DNA of 64,000 nt from Bordetella genomosp. 9 (GCF_002261425.1 NZ_NEVJ01000003.1:1984001-2048000), one strand, 5' to 3'. Numbered from the stretch's first letter, positions 1 to 9,914 are shown. Notes: generated from the sequence alone by a model not told the origin. Numbers and translations: made by a program.

Positions 1-1586
1 CAGTTCTGGTATGCGTGCGTGCCGCGGTCGAAGCGGCGGTTGAACCAGCCGAAGAAGCCGCGTTTTTCCTCGTGCCGGTCATGCGGCACGGGCTTGAGGA
101 TGGTGGCGCACAGGGCCGGCGTGAAGCTCAGCGCAAGGAAGGCGGAGAAGAAGATCGATACCGCCATGGCGACGGCGAACTGGCGATAGATCACGCCCAC
201 CGAGCCGCCCATGAAAGCCAGCGGCAGGAACACGCTGACCAGCACCAGCGTGATGCCGGTGATGGCGCCGGTGATCTGCGGCATCGCGCGCGAGGTCGCC
301 TCCTTGGGCGACAGGCCTTCGCTGGCCATGATGCGCTCGACGTTTTCAACGACCACGATGGCGTCGTCCACCAGGATCCCGATGGCCAGCACCATGGCGA
401 ACATGGTCAGTACGTTGATCGAGAAGCCCAGCGCCAGCATCACCGCGAAAGCGCCCAGCATCGCGACCGGCACCACCAGGGCCGGGATGATGGTGTAGCG
501 CACGTTCTGCAGGAACAGGAACATCACCAGGAACACCAGCACCATGGCCTCGAGCAGTGTCTTGACCACGTCGGAGATCGAGGTCTGCACGTAGGGCGCG
601 GTGTCGTACGGAATGTCGTACTTGATGTTGGCCGGGAAATACTTGGACAGCTGCTCCATCTGCTGGCGCACGCCCTTGGCGGTGGCGAGCGCGTTGGCAT
701 CGGGCGACAGGATGATGGCGAAGGCGGCCGTCGGCTTGCCGTTCAGGCGCGCGCCGAAGAAGTAGTTGTCGGCGCCGATCTCGACGCGGGCGACGTCGCG
801 GATGCGCACCACCGACCCGTCGGTATTGGCGCGCAGCACCAGGTTGCCGAAGCCTTCCACGGTCGACAGCTGGCCGTTGGCGATCACCGTCGCCGTCGTG
901 CGCTGGCTCGCCGGATTGGGCGGGCCGCCCATGTTGCCGCCGGAGATCAGGACGTTCTGCTGCGCGATGACCTGGTTGACGTCGGACATGCTCAGGTTGT
1001 AGCCCACCAGCTTCTGCGGATCGACCCAGATGCGCATGGCGCGCGGCGCGGCGAACAGCTGGAACTGGCCCACGCCCGGCACGCGCGACACGGGGTTCTT
1101 CACGTTACGCGTGACGTAGTCGGCCAACGCGGTCTGGTCCATCGTGCCGTCGGTGGACGACACGGTCACGATCATCAGGAAGCCGGTACTGGTCTGCTGG
1201 AACTGCACGCCCTGCTGCGCGACCGCGGCGGGGAGCTGGGCCGTCACGTTGGCCACGCGGTTCTGCACGTCCACCTGGGCCAGGTCCGGATCGCGGCCCG
1301 GCGCGAACGTGGCGGTGATGGTCGACTGGCCGTTCGAATCGCTGACGGATTCGTAATACAGCAGGCCCTTGGCGCCGTTGAGCTGATCCTCGATCAGGCT
1401 GGTCACCGAGTCGGCCACTTCCTTGGCGGATGCGCCGGGATAGGTGGCGGTGATCTCGATGGCGGGCGGCGCGACGTTGGGATACTGCGAGACCGGCATG
1501 TTGGGGATCGCCAGTATCCCCGCGAGCAGGATGAACAGCGCGACCACCCAGGCAAAGATCGGTCTATCGATAAAAAATTGCGGCAT
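1..1586 (-). CDS. RND multidrug efflux permease, HAE1/AcrB family (partial, C-terminus beyond window)
   Basis: Inner-membrane proton-driven pump of a tripartite drug exporter; only the N-terminal 528 residues lie in the window, the frame running off base 1. The start MPQFFIDRPIFAWV is the classic AcrB/MexB N-terminus and opens the first membrane helix. A large periplasmic porter segment follows (residues about 30-335, including NYFFGARLNGKPT), then several helices. The proton-relay pair falls at Asp407-Asp408 in GILVDDAIVVVENVERIM, the same numbering as AcrB. It sits 68 bp downstream of the adaptor gene, so the two form an operon; any outer-membrane channel gene would lie beyond the window. 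Family call is very secure; substrates cannot be read from sequence. Confidence 0.96.
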   Translation of the reverse strand, partial: MPQFFIDRPIFAWVVALFILLAGILAIPNMPVSQYPNVAPPAIEITATYPGASAKEVADSVTSLIEDQLNGAKGLLYYESVSDSNGQSTITATFAPGRDPDLAQVDVQNRVANVTAQLPAAVAQQGVQFQQTSTGFLMIVTVSSTDGTMDQTALADYVTRNVKNPVSRVPGVGQFQLFAAPRAMRIWVDPQKLVGYNLSMSDVNQVIAQQNVLISGGNMGGPPNPASQRTTATVIANGQLSTVEGFGNLVLRANTDGSVVRIRDVARVEIGADNYFFGARLNGKPTAAFAIILSPDANALATAKGVRQQMEQLSKYFPANIKYDIPYDTAPYVQTSISDVVKTLLEAMVLVFLVMFLFLQNVRYTIIPALVVPVAMLGAFAVMLALGFSINVLTMFAMVLAIGILVDDAIVVVENVERIMASEGLSPKEATSRAMPQITGAITGITLVLVSVFLPLAFMGGSVGVIYRQFAVAMAVSIFFSAFLALSFTPALCATILKPVPHDRHEEKRGFFGWFNRRFDRGTHAYQN

Positions 1587-1654
1587 GAGGGTAGACCCCG
1601 AAGACAATGCTCATGGTGCGGGGAAGCGGCGCCCTGGCACGGCGCCGCGCCCGA

Positions 1655-2920
1655 TTACGACTTCTGACCGGCAGGCGCGGCGGGAGCCGCCGGCTGTTGC
1701 GCGCCGGACTGTTGTGCTCCGGGCTGTTGTGCTCCGGGCTGTTGTGCTCCGGGCTGTTGCGCGCCGGGCTGCTGGCCCGGCGTCCATTGCGACACCTTCA
1801 CCGGCGCGCCCGGGCGGACTTTCTGGAAGCCTTCCACGACGACCACGTCGCCGGCCTTCAGGCCGCTGGTGATGACCCAGCGCCCGTTGAGCGCATTGCC
1901 GGTGGTCACGTTGACCTGGTCGATCTTGCCATCGCGCACCAGCATCAGGCTCTGCAAGCCGTCAGGCGTGCGCTGCAGGGCCTGCTGCGGCACCAGCAGC
2001 GCCTTGTCGTCCACGCCCTGCGTCAGCCGCACGCGCACGTACATGCCGGGCAGCAGCACGGTTTCCGGATTGGGGAATACGGCGCGCAGGTTCACCTGTC
2101 CGGTGGACGGATCGACGGTGATGCCGGTGAACAGCAGCTTGCCTTTATGCCCGTAGATCGAGCCGTCTTCCAGCACGACCTCGGCCAGGGCCGCGTTGTC
2201 GCCCACCTTCTGCAGCTGGCCGCCCGCGAAGGCCTTGCGCAGCGCCGCCAGGTCTGTGGTCGACTGCGTGAAATCGACGTAGACGGGATCCAGCTGCTGG
2301 ACCAGCGCCATCTCCGTGGCCGACGTAGCTTCCACCAGCGCGCCTTCGGTCACCAGCGGCTTGCCGATGCGGCCGGTGATCGGCGACGTCACATTGGTAT
2401 AGCCGAGGTTGATCGAGGCGTTCTGCAGATTGGCCTTGGCGGCCGCGACCGCGGCGTCGGCCTGCCGATAGCTGGCCACCGCGTTGTCGTAATCCTGCTT
2501 GCTGACGGCATTCGCCTTCACCAGCGGCGCGTAGCGATCGGCCAGCGCCTTGGCGCTGAACAGATCGGCCTGCGATTGCTTCAATTGCGCGGCGGCCTGA
2601 TCGTAGGCCGCCTTGTAGGGCGCCGGATCGATCTTGAACAGCAGCTCGTTTTCCTTGACGTCGCCGCCCTGCTGGAAAACGATCTTCTGCACGATGCCCG
2701 TGACCCGTGCGCGGATCTGCGCGTCGCGCACGGCGTCGACGCGGCCGGGCAGGTCGGCCACGCTGGGCGCGCGCTCGGGCTGCACCGTGATGACGCTGAC
2801 CTGGGGTGGACCGGGATTCAATTGCGGACGCTCGCCGCATCCGGCGAGCAATGTCACCGCGGCGGCAACGGTGACCAGGGGTGCTGCTACGCGCTTTGGA
2901 ATACGAGGCGCAAAATGCAT
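1655..2920 (-). CDS. RND efflux periplasmic adaptor lipoprotein (AcrA/MexA family)
   Basis: Membrane-fusion subunit that bridges the RND pump to an outer-membrane channel. 421 residues. The start at 2920 is preceded by AGAGGATTCC and gives a lipoprotein signal ending LLAGC, with Cys28 as the lipidated residue; a longer upstream frame would bury this signal and is rejected. The order is lipoyl/barrel entry (QVSVITVQPERAPSVADLPG), coiled hairpin (about 95-170, KQSQADLFSAKALADRYAPL), second lipoyl half (TNVTSPITGRIGKPLVTEGALV) and beta-barrel (TGQVNLRAVFPNPETVLLPGMYVRVRL). The C-terminus ends in a low-complexity PGAQQ tail encoded by near-identical 15-bp units. It is first gene of the operon with the pump. 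No TetR-type repressor is adjacent, which is unusual for such operons. Confidence 0.96.
   Translation of the reverse strand: MHFAPRIPKRVAAPLVTVAAAVTLLAGCGERPQLNPGPPQVSVITVQPERAPSVADLPGRVDAVRDAQIRARVTGIVQKIVFQQGGDVKENELLFKIDPAPYKAAYDQAAAQLKQSQADLFSAKALADRYAPLVKANAVSKQDYDNAVASYRQADAAVAAAKANLQNASINLGYTNVTSPITGRIGKPLVTEGALVEATSATEMALVQQLDPVYVDFTQSTTDLAALRKAFAGGQLQKVGDNAALAEVVLEDGSIYGHKGKLLFTGITVDPSTGQVNLRAVFPNPETVLLPGMYVRVRLTQGVDDKALLVPQQALQRTPDGLQSLMLVRDGKIDQVNVTTGNALNGRWVITSGLKAGDVVVVEGFQKVRPGAPVKVSQWTPGQQPGAQQPGAQQPGAQQPGAQQSGAQQPAAPAAPAGQKS
1693..1772. repeat. 15-bp tandem repeat inside the adaptor gene (PGAQQ units)
   Basis: About five direct copies of a 15-bp unit (ttgtgctccgggctg with small variants). 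Read on the minus strand each unit is five codons, PGAQQ, so copy-number change would keep the frame and only lengthen or shorten the periplasmic tail. Confidence 0.85.
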
Positions 2921-3224
2921 GGAATCCTCTCGCCATCGGCATGCGGAACCATGCCGTCTTGAATGAAGCGGGCACGAAAGGCCGATTGGCGTACGGCAGC
3001 GCTTATGGCGTTGCGCAAACCTTGCCCCCACCCCATTCGTCTCCCGCGGGCCGCGCTAATGTAACGCATTCAACGATTCGACACCAATATCATGCAATCT
3101 GTGTCGAGCACACGTTAAAAAAGCCGGCAAGGCCGGCTCAGCGATTCACCCTGGGGCTGGCCCGGAACGCCGCTGTCGCGCGGCGTCCGGTTCAGGGTTC
3201 AGGGTTCAGGGCTCGATGCGGGTG
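2921..3224. other. Intergenic region upstream of the RND operon
   Basis: No convincing gene. It holds the presumed minus-strand promoter of the adaptor operon (a weak TTGGTG-18-TACATT candidate near 3060-3090), the terminator of the MFS gene (3115-3138) and three copies of the 7-mer ttcaggg at about 3189-3210. Nothing else is visible. Confidence 0.5.
3115..3138 (-). terminator. Rho-independent terminator of the MFS gene
   Basis: On the minus strand an AGCCGGC-cttg-GCCGGCT hairpin is followed by a run of T (TTTTTTAA), about 90 bp beyond the stop of the MFS gene. Strong intrinsic terminator geometry. Confidence 0.8.
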
Positions 3225-4562
3225 TCAGTCGCGCTGAAGCTCCAGCGAGCGGTTGATGCGCAGCGCCAGCAGCGTGCAGGCCACCCCGGACAGCAGATAG
3301 ACGCTGACCGCGCCCAGGCCGAAACGGGCCGACAGGCTCAACGCCACCACCGGCGCGAACGCCGCGCCGAACAACCAGGCGAAGTCGGCCGTGAACGCCG
3401 CCCCGGTATAGCGGAACCGCCGGGCGAAATTGGACGTCACGGTGCCCGAGGCCTGGCCGTAGGACAAGCCCAGCAGCACGAAACCGATCAGGATGAAGGC
3501 GTCCTGCGCCACGGTGCCGCCGTCCAGCAGCCACGGGGTGCACAGGCTGAACACGCCGATCAGGAAGGCCAGCGTGCCCAGGGTATTGCGGCGGCCGATA
3601 CGGTCGGCCAGCCAGCCCGAGGCCATGGTGCCCAGGATGCCCAGCAAGGCCCCGATGACCTGGACGCTCAGGATGGCGTCTATGGACTGCGTGGACTGCA
3701 GCGCCAGCCACGACAGCGGGAAGATGGTCACCAGGTGGAACAAGGCATAGCTGGCCAGGGCCGCGAAGGCGCCCAGGAAGATGTTATAGCCCTGCGAGCG
3801 CATCAGCGTGTGCGCGGGGATGGGCTCGAGCTCGCCTTCTTCCAGCAGCCGCGTGTATTCATGCGTCACCACCAGGCGCAGGCGGGCGAACAGCGCCACG
3901 ACGTTGATGGCAAAGGCGACGTAGAAGGGATAACGCCAGCCCCATTCGGTGAAGTCGTCGGCGTTCAGGTTGGTGTGCAGGTACAGGAACAGGCCGCCCG
4001 CCAGCAGGAAGCCGATGGGCGCGCCCAGCTGGCCCAGCATCGCGTACCAGCCGCGCCGTTCCGGCGGGGCGTTCAGGGCCAGCAGGGACGGCAGGCCGTC
4101 CCAGGCGCCCCCGGTGGCCAGGCCTTGCAGGCAGCGGAACACGGCAAGCAATATAATGGCGCGTTCGCCCAGGGTGGCAAAGCTGGGCAGGAAGGCGATA
4201 CCGGCGGTAGCCGTACCGAGCACGAAGAGTGCGATGGTCAGCTTCGTCGCACGGCCCCAACGCCTCTGCACGGCCATGAACAAGGCGGTGCCGAAGGGCC
4301 GGGCGATGAAGGCGAAGGAAAATATGACGAAGGCGGCCAGTATGCCTTCGAGCCGCGTCAGGAACGGGAAAAACACCTGCGGGAAGACGAGTACCGAGGC
4401 GATCCCGTATACGAAGAAGTCGAAATATTCGGAGGCCCGTCCTATGACGACGCCAATGGCGATTTCTCCGGGCGCGACCTTGGAATGGTCGGCGGTGGTC
4501 AACCTTGCGTCACGCTCGAGCGTAGTCGATGACGCGTCTGGGAATGCTGCAGTCGTGGACAT
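3225..4562 (-). CDS. MFS transporter, metabolite:H+ symporter (MHS) type
   Basis: Predicted 12-helix inner-membrane carrier for an organic acid or zwitterion, related to the KgtP/ProP/ShiA group. 445 residues, usual size for the family. Evidence: the N-terminal GRASEYFDFFVYGIAS segment typical of MHS proteins, ARPFGTALFMAVQRRWGRATKL (helix 2-3 loop), RCLQGLATGGAWDG, and the second-half repeat GWLADRIGRRNTLG. The start is supported by AGGAGATAAG just upstream. It stands alone, divergent from cyoA, and ends at a clear terminator. The Asp-Phe-Phe in helix 1 and the two MFS loop motifs fix the family; the substrate is not predictable. Confidence 0.92.
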   Translation of the reverse strand: MSTTAAFPDASSTTLERDARLTTADHSKVAPGEIAIGVVIGRASEYFDFFVYGIASVLVFPQVFFPFLTRLEGILAAFVIFSFAFIARPFGTALFMAVQRRWGRATKLTIALFVLGTATAGIAFLPSFATLGERAIILLAVFRCLQGLATGGAWDGLPSLLALNAPPERRGWYAMLGQLGAPIGFLLAGGLFLYLHTNLNADDFTEWGWRYPFYVAFAINVVALFARLRLVVTHEYTRLLEEGELEPIPAHTLMRSQGYNIFLGAFAALASYALFHLVTIFPLSWLALQSTQSIDAILSVQVIGALLGILGTMASGWLADRIGRRNTLGTLAFLIGVFSLCTPWLLDGGTVAQDAFILIGFVLLGLSYGQASGTVTSNFARRFRYTGAAFTADFAWLFGAAFAPVVALSLSARFGLGAVSVYLLSGVACTLLALRINRSLELQRD

Positions 4563-4861
4563 CTTATCTCCTCGCGATCATTGCGACCGGTTGCCCGGCC
4601 ATAGCAGGCTTCGTTCCCGAAGACCGCCCCCTACTGTCGCGCAGGCCTGCTGCTTACCGAATATTGCCCTTCAACAGGCCCGGCGTGCCTTAGCATGGCA
4701 CGACTTTCGGCTTGCCGCCATAGGTAGGACAAAATGTCCACTTTCCGCAGTGCGTCAAAAATTGTACATTTCGCGTGATTTTTTCTCGCAAGCTTACGCG
4801 GCGCTTACAGCTCCCCGTCAGCATTCCGCCCCAGTTCCTGTTTGAGCTTTCGTCGCCCGGC
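4563..4861. promoter_or_regulatory. Divergent control region between the MFS gene and cyoA
   Basis: About 300 bp with no gene. The cyo-proximal half is AT-rich relative to its surroundings. An inverted repeat GGACA-aaa-TGTCC at 4727-4739 is a candidate operator, and an AT-rich stretch at 4757-4790 could hold the cyo promoter; no clean -35/-10 pair is obvious. Which regulator acts here is not shown; RegA, encoded at the end of the cyo block, is a reasonable suspect. Confidence 0.45.
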
Positions 4862-5938
4862 ATGTCATCCTCCACGTTTTCCCGCCGACTTCTCCTGCTT
4901 CCGCTGCTCGCCCTGGTCGCCCTCCTGGGCGGCTGCAACGGGGTCGTGATGTCGCCGTCCGGCGATATCGCGGTGCAGCAACGCGATCTGATCGTCATCT
5001 CCACGGTGTTGATGCTGATCATCATCATCCCGGTCATCATCCTGACCCTGGTGTTCGCCTGGCGCTACCGCGCTTCCAACACCAACGCCGCCTACGACCC
5101 GGAGTGGCACCACTCCACCGTGGTGGAACTGGTGGTGTGGTCGGCCCCGCTGCTGATCATCATCGCCCTGGGCGCCATCACCTGGGTGACGACCCACCGG
5201 CTGGACCCCTACCGCCCGCTGGACCGCATCGCCGAAGGCCATGAACTGCCGACCAACGTCAAACCCCTGACGGTGGAAGTGGTGGCCCTGGACTGGAAAT
5301 GGCTGTTCATCTACCCCGAGGAAGGCCTGGCCACGGTGAACGAGCTGGTGGCGCCGGTCAACCGGCCCATTACGTTCAAGATCACGTCGTCGACGATGAT
5401 GAACTCCTTCTTCATCCCGGCGCTGGCCGGCCAGGTCTATGCCATGCCCGGCATGGAAACCAAGCTGCACGCCGTGATCAACAAGGCCGGCGTGTATGAA
5501 GGCTTTTCGGCCAACTACAGCGGCGCCGGTTTCTCGAACATGCGCTTCAAGTTCTACGGCATGACCAATGCCGATTTCGACAACTGGGTCCAGCAGACGC
5601 GCGACGGCGGGGGTGAACTGACCCGCCCGGTCTACCTGAAACTGGAACAGCCCAGCGAAAAAGACCCGGTCCGCCGCTACGCCAAGGTGGCGCCCGATCT
5701 GTATGACGCCATCGTCAACCGCTGCGTCGAAGCCAACCGCATGTGCATCAAGGACATGATGGCGATCGACGAGAAGGGCGGCCTCGGTACGTCCGGCACC
5801 TATAACGTCGCCAACAACGGCTCGACCCGCGTTCGTCTCGGCCTGGCCGACACGTCCGCGCGGAACTATGTCGGCGCCGTCTGCACGCCCGCCAACCCCA
5901 CCGGCGCCGCCGTCCTGGACGATCGCGTACCGCTCTGA
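4862..5938 (+). CDS. cyoA: Cytochrome bo3 ubiquinol oxidase subunit II (CyoA)
   Basis: Subunit II of the heme-copper quinol oxidase: a lipoprotein with two membrane helices and a periplasmic cupredoxin domain lacking the CuA centre, as in ubiquinol-type enzymes. 358 residues from the start at 4862, chosen because it gives a lipoprotein signal ending LLGGC (Cys25). Helix 1 (about 45-68), the charged loop DPEWHHSTVVE, helix 2 (about 82-102), then WKWLFIYPEEGLATVNELVAPVNRPITF, SSTMMNSFFIPALAGQVYAMPGM and NYSGAGFSNMRF, all CyoA hallmarks. The C-terminal part (about 255-358) is the usual CyoA tail. A longer in-frame start at 4775 lacks a good ribosome-binding site. First gene of cyoABCD. Confidence 0.97.
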   Translation: MSSSTFSRRLLLLPLLALVALLGGCNGVVMSPSGDIAVQQRDLIVISTVLMLIIIIPVIILTLVFAWRYRASNTNAAYDPEWHHSTVVELVVWSAPLLIIIALGAITWVTTHRLDPYRPLDRIAEGHELPTNVKPLTVEVVALDWKWLFIYPEEGLATVNELVAPVNRPITFKITSSTMMNSFFIPALAGQVYAMPGMETKLHAVINKAGVYEGFSANYSGAGFSNMRFKFYGMTNADFDNWVQQTRDGGGELTRPVYLKLEQPSEKDPVRRYAKVAPDLYDAIVNRCVEANRMCIKDMMAIDEKGGLGTSGTYNVANNGSTRVRLGLADTSARNYVGAVCTPANPTGAAVLDDRVPL

Positions 5939-6000
5939 TCCGAACCTGAATCAGCCGCCCGCCCTCTTTCCGCCTTGCGCCTCCCGTCACGGGAATCGAG

Positions 6001-8004
6001 ATGTTTGAGAACCTAGACCTGCAAAAGCTATTATTCGGCCGCCTATCCCTGGAGGCGATCCCCTACCATGAACCGATCCTGGTGGTGACGTTCATCTTCG
6101 TGGCCATCGGCGGCATCGCGCTGCTGGGCGCGTTGACCTACTTCCGCGTGTGGGGCACCCTGTGGCGCGACTGGTTCACCAGCATCGACCACAAGAAGAT
6201 CGGCATCATGTACATCGTGCTGGCGATCATCATGCTGCTGCGCGGCTTCGCCGACGCGATCATGATGCGCCTGCAGCAGGCGATCGCCTTCGGCGACTCC
6301 ACCGGCTACCTGCCGCCGCACCACTACGACCAGATCTTCACCGCGCACGGCGTGATCATGATCTTCTTCGTGGCGATGCCGCTGGTCACGGGCCTGATGA
6401 ACTACATCGTGCCGCTGCAGATCGGCGCGCGCGACGTGGCCTTCCCCTTCCTGAACAATTTCAGCTTCTGGATGACGGTGGGCGGCGGCGTGCTGATCAT
6501 GACTTCGCTGTTCGTCGGCGAATTCGCGCGCACCGGCTGGCTGGCCTATCCGCCGCTGTCGGGCATCCTGCAGAGTCCGGACGTGGGGGTGGATTACTAC
6601 ATCTGGGGATTACAGGTCGCGGGCCTGGGGACATTGCTGTCGGGCATCAACCTGCTGGTGACCATCGTCAAGATGCGCGCGCCCGGCATGGGCTTGATGA
6701 AGATGCCCATCTTCACGTGGACGTCGCTGTGCACCAACGTGCTGATCGTCGCGGCCTTCCCCATCCTGACGGCCGTGCTGGCGCTGCTGGCGCTGGACCG
6801 CTACGCCGGAACGAACTTCTTCACGAACGACTTCGGCGGTAACCCGATGATGTACATCAACCTCATCTGGATCTGGGGCCATCCGGAGGTATACATCCTG
6901 ATCCTGCCGGCCTTCGGCGTGTTTTCGGAAGTCGTGTCCACCTATAGCGGCAAGCGCCTGTTCGGCTATGCGTCCATGGTGTACGCCACCGTGGTGATCA
7001 CGGTGCTGTCCTACCTGGTGTGGCTGCACCACTTCTTCACCATGGGTTCGGGGGCGAGCGTCAACTCGTTCTTCGGCATCACCACGATGATCATCTCGAT
7101 CCCGACCGGGGCGAAGATCTTCAACTGGCTGTTCACGATGTACCGCGGCCGCATCCGTTTCGACGTGCCGATGCTGTGGACGGTGGGTTTCATGGTGACC
7201 TTCGTCATCGGCGGCATGACCGGCGTGATGCTGGCCGTTCCGCCGGCCGACTTCGTGCTGCACAACAGCCTGTTCCTGATCGCCCACTTCCACAACGTGA
7301 TCATCGGCGGCGTGCTGTTCGGCATGTTCGCGGGCATCAACTACTGGTTCCCCAAGGCCTTCGGCTTCAAGCTCGACGAATTCTGGGGCAAGGTCTCGTT
7401 CTGGTTCTGGCTGGTGGGCTTCTGGGTGGCCTTCGCGCCCCTGTACGTGCTGGGCCTGATGGGCGTGACCCGCCGCATGAACCACTTCGACGATCCGTCG
7501 CTGCAGATCTGGTTCGTGATCGCCGCCATCGGCGCCGGCCTGATCGCCATCGGCATCGCCAGCTTCCTGATCCAGATCTACGTCAGCTTCCGCCGCCGCG
7601 AGCAGCTGCGCGACGTGACGGGCGACCCCTGGAACGGCCGTACGCTGGAGTGGTCGACCTCGTCGCCCCCGCCCGCCTACAACTTCGCCTTCACCCCGCA
7701 GATCCATGAAGGCGATGCGTGGTGGCAGATGAAGCAGCGCGGTTCGCAGCGCCCGACGGAAGGGTTCATTCCCATCCACATGCCCAAGAACACGGCCGCC
7801 GGCGTCATCATCGCCGGACTGTGCACGGCCTTCGGCTTCGGCATGATCTGGCACATGTGGCTGCTGGTGATCGCTTCCTTCGTCGGCGCCATCGCCGCGG
7901 CGATCGTCCACAGCTTCAACTACAAGCGCGACTACTACATTCCCGCGGACGAAGTCGTTCGCACCGAAGCCGAGCGTACCCGTCTGCTAGCGAACCATGT
8001 CTAA
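6001..8004 (+). CDS. cyoB: Cytochrome bo3 ubiquinol oxidase subunit I (CyoB)
   Basis: Catalytic subunit that oxidises ubiquinol, reduces O2 and pumps protons in the inner membrane. 667 residues, matching E. coli CyoB (663). All metal-ligand motifs are visible: the low-spin heme ligand in [10 protein letters not shown] (His116), the CuB/Tyr cross-link motif [15 protein letters not shown], the CuB pair in [10 protein letters not shown], and the heme pair HFHNVIIGG. The D- and K-channel regions ([21 protein letters not shown] stretch and [22 protein letters not shown]) are intact. Start follows GGGAATCGAG. It is 62 bp after cyoA and overlaps cyoC by 8 bp. Confidence 0.99.
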   Translation: MFENLDLQKLLFGRLSLEAIPYHEPILVVTFIFVAIGGIALLGALTYFRVWGTLWRDWFTSIDHKKIGIMYIVLAIIMLLRGFADAIMMRLQQAIAFGDSTGYLPPHHYDQIFTAHGVIMIFFVAMPLVTGLMNYIVPLQIGARDVAFPFLNNFSFWMTVGGGVLIMTSLFVGEFARTGWLAYPPLSGILQSPDVGVDYYIWGLQVAGLGTLLSGINLLVTIVKMRAPGMGLMKMPIFTWTSLCTNVLIVAAFPILTAVLALLALDRYAGTNFFTNDFGGNPMMYINLIWIWGHPEVYILILPAFGVFSEVVSTYSGKRLFGYASMVYATVVITVLSYLVWLHHFFTMGSGASVNSFFGITTMIISIPTGAKIFNWLFTMYRGRIRFDVPMLWTVGFMVTFVIGGMTGVMLAVPPADFVLHNSLFLIAHFHNVIIGGVLFGMFAGINYWFPKAFGFKLDEFWGKVSFWFWLVGFWVAFAPLYVLGLMGVTRRMNHFDDPSLQIWFVIAAIGAGLIAIGIASFLIQIYVSFRRREQLRDVTGDPWNGRTLEWSTSSPPPAYNFAFTPQIHEGDAWWQMKQRGSQRPTEGFIPIHMPKNTAAGVIIAGLCTAFGFGMIWHMWLLVIASFVGAIAAAIVHSFNYKRDYYIPADEVVRTEAERTRLLANHV

Positions 8005-8638
8005 AGCCACCGTCCTGACCCAACCCGGCGCCGCGGCTGCGCCGGAAAACCTCCGGTTCTACCTGACGGAGGAACACCATCCGAAGAACGGCACCTTGCT
8101 GGGCTTCTGGATCTACCTGATGAGCGATTGCCTCATCTTCGCCAGCCTGTTCGCGGTGTACGGCGTGCTGGGCCGCAGCTATGCGGCCGGCCCGTCCGGC
8201 GCCGACCTGTTCGACCTGCCGCTGGTGGCGCTGAACACGTCGATGCTGCTGCTGTCGTCCATCACCTATGGCTTCGCCATGCTGGAGATGAACCGCAACC
8301 GCGTGGGCGCAACGCAGATGTGGCTGCTGATCACCGGCCTGTTCGGCGCGGCCTTCATCGGGCTCGAACTGTACGAATTCGCGCACCTGATCCACGAAGG
8401 CGCCGGCCCCGGCCGCAGCGCTTTCCTGTCGTCGTTCTTCACCCTGGTGGGCACGCACGGGCTGCACGTCACCAGCGGCATCATCTGGCTGATCACCCTG
8501 ATGGTGCAGGTCGGCCGCCACGGCCTGACCTCGGCCAACAAGCGCCGCCTGATGTGCCTGTCGATGTTCTGGCACTTCCTGGACGTCGTCTGGATCGGCG
8601 TGTTCACCTTTGTCTACCTGATGGGAGTGCTGCCATGA
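7997..8638 (+). CDS. cyoC: Cytochrome bo3 ubiquinol oxidase subunit III (CyoC)
   Basis: Five-helix membrane subunit of the quinol oxidase, 213 residues. Family marks: [35 protein letters not shown], the conserved acidic [38 protein letters not shown] and [20 protein letters not shown]. The gene overlaps cyoB by 8 bp and its stop overlaps the start of cyoD (ATGA), so translation is coupled. Confidence 0.98.
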   Translation: MSKATVLTQPGAAAAPENLRFYLTEEHHPKNGTLLGFWIYLMSDCLIFASLFAVYGVLGRSYAAGPSGADLFDLPLVALNTSMLLLSSITYGFAMLEMNRNRVGATQMWLLITGLFGAAFIGLELYEFAHLIHEGAGPGRSAFLSSFFTLVGTHGLHVTSGIIWLITLMVQVGRHGLTSANKRRLMCLSMFWHFLDVVWIGVFTFVYLMGVLP

Positions 8639-9042
8639 GCACGCATAACGGTACGCTGGCCCATGGCGATCACGACCACGGCCACGATCATCACGACGAC
8701 CACGACGACGGCGCCGCGCACGGCACCTTCAAGGGCTACATGACGGGCTTCGTCCTGTCGGTCATCCTGACGGCGATCCCGTTCTGGATCGTCATGGGCA
8801 AGGTGTTCGACCAGTCCAGCACGACCGCCATGGTCATCCTGGGCCTGGCCGCGGTGCAGATCGTGGTCCACATGATCTACTTCCTGCACATGAACGCCCG
8901 CTCGGAAGGCGGCTGGACCATGCTGGCGCTGATCTTCACCGTGGTCATCGTCGTCATCACGCTGGCCGGCTCGCTGTGGGTCATGTATCACCTGAACGTG
9001 AACATGATGCCGTCCATGACCGACATGAAGAACATGCCGTAA
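8635..9042 (+). CDS. cyoD: Cytochrome bo3 ubiquinol oxidase subunit IV (CyoD)
   Basis: Small three-helix subunit IV, 135 residues. The body ([67 protein letters not shown]) is canonical. The N-terminus carries an unusual histidine/aspartate cluster, [16 protein letters not shown] at residues 10-25, on the cytoplasmic side by family topology. Start overlaps the cyoC stop by 4 bp. The longer in-frame opening upstream is the cyoC region in another frame and is not used. Confidence 0.97.
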   Translation: MSTHNGTLAHGDHDHGHDHHDDHDDGAAHGTFKGYMTGFVLSVILTAIPFWIVMGKVFDQSSTTAMVILGLAAVQIVVHMIYFLHMNARSEGGWTMLALIFTVVIVVITLAGSLWVMYHLNVNMMPSMTDMKNMP

Positions 9043-9044
9043 GG

Positions 9045-9914
9045 ATGGCCGATCCCCATGTGACCCTTCCGCCGGATGGCGAGTCCCCACGCTCGCCGCA
9101 TGGCCGGGGTCCGTCGCACACCGCCCTGCCCGACGCCGACACCGGCGGCGGGCGCCGCCCGGCAGTCCTGATCTGCATGGCGGTCGTGGCGGTGTTGCTT
9201 TTTGTGGGCTTCAGCGCGCTGGGCACCTGGCAGGTGCAGCGGCGCGCCTGGAAACTGGACCTGATCGCGCGCGTGGAGCAACGCGTCCACGCGCCCGCGC
9301 AGCCGGCGCCGGGGCCGCAACGCTGGCCCGCCATGACCGCCGACAGCGACGAGTACCGCCACGTATCCCTGACCGGACGCTACGACTACGGCAAGGAAAC
9401 GCTCACCCAGGCCAGCACCGAACTGGGCAGCGGCTACTGGGTGATCACGCCCCTGCTGCGGGATGACGGCACGACCGTGCTGATCAACCGCGGCTTCGTG
9501 CCGGGCGACCAGCGCGGCGGCATCGAGCACCCGGAGGCGGCCGCGCGCGACGGCGTGACGGTCACCGGACTGCTGCGCATCAGCGAGCCCGGCGGGGGGT
9601 TCCTGCGCCATAACGATCCGGCCGGCAACCGCTGGTATTCACGCGACGTGCAGGCCATCGCCGCGGCGCGCGGACTGTCCGATACCGCGCCGTATTTCGT
9701 CGACGCGCAGGCTCCCGCCGTGAACGCGAACGCGCAGGCCGCGCGCGGCGCCGCGCCCGACACCTGGCCGCGCGCCGGCATGACCGTCATCGCCTTCCAC
9801 AACAGCCACCTGGTGTACGCGATCACCTGGTACGCCCTGGCCCTGATGGTGGCCGGCGCGGCCTTCTACACCGTCCGCGAAGAACGCCGCCGGCAGCGGA
9901 CCCGCCGCCCATGA
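9045..9914 (+). CDS. SURF1 family protein (oxidase assembly)
   Basis: Assembly factor for heme-copper oxidases, acting in the inner membrane; SURF1 proteins help insert heme into subunit I. 289 residues from ATG 9045, two bases after the cyoD stop, with AAGG overlapping the stop. Helix 1 (about 40-60) is followed by the signature LGTWQVQRRAWKLDLI; the central domain has GRYDYGKETL and the strongly conserved VLINRGFVP; helix 2 is near 255-275 (HLVYAITWYALALMVAGAAFY). Position between cyoD and the RegB gene implies service to this bo oxidase. No cyoE/ctaB heme-O synthase follows, so heme O must come from elsewhere. Confidence 0.94.
   Translation: MADPHVTLPPDGESPRSPHGRGPSHTALPDADTGGGRRPAVLICMAVVAVLLFVGFSALGTWQVQRRAWKLDLIARVEQRVHAPAQPAPGPQRWPAMTADSDEYRHVSLTGRYDYGKETLTQASTELGSGYWVITPLLRDDGTTVLINRGFVPGDQRGGIEHPEAAARDGVTVTGLLRISEPGGGFLRHNDPAGNRWYSRDVQAIAAARGLSDTAPYFVDAQAPAVNANAQAARGAAPDTWPRAGMTVIAFHNSHLVYAITWYALALMVAGAAFYTVREERRRQRTRRP

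Noticed and set aside
15..1667. A 550-codon open frame on the plus strand, rich in His, Arg and Gln
   Set aside because: It is the antisense of the RND pump gene; composition is that of a high-GC shadow frame and no family motif is present.
3225..4532. Long Gln/Gly-rich plus-strand frames opposite the MFS gene
   Set aside because: Antisense shadows of a real gene with clear MFS motifs.
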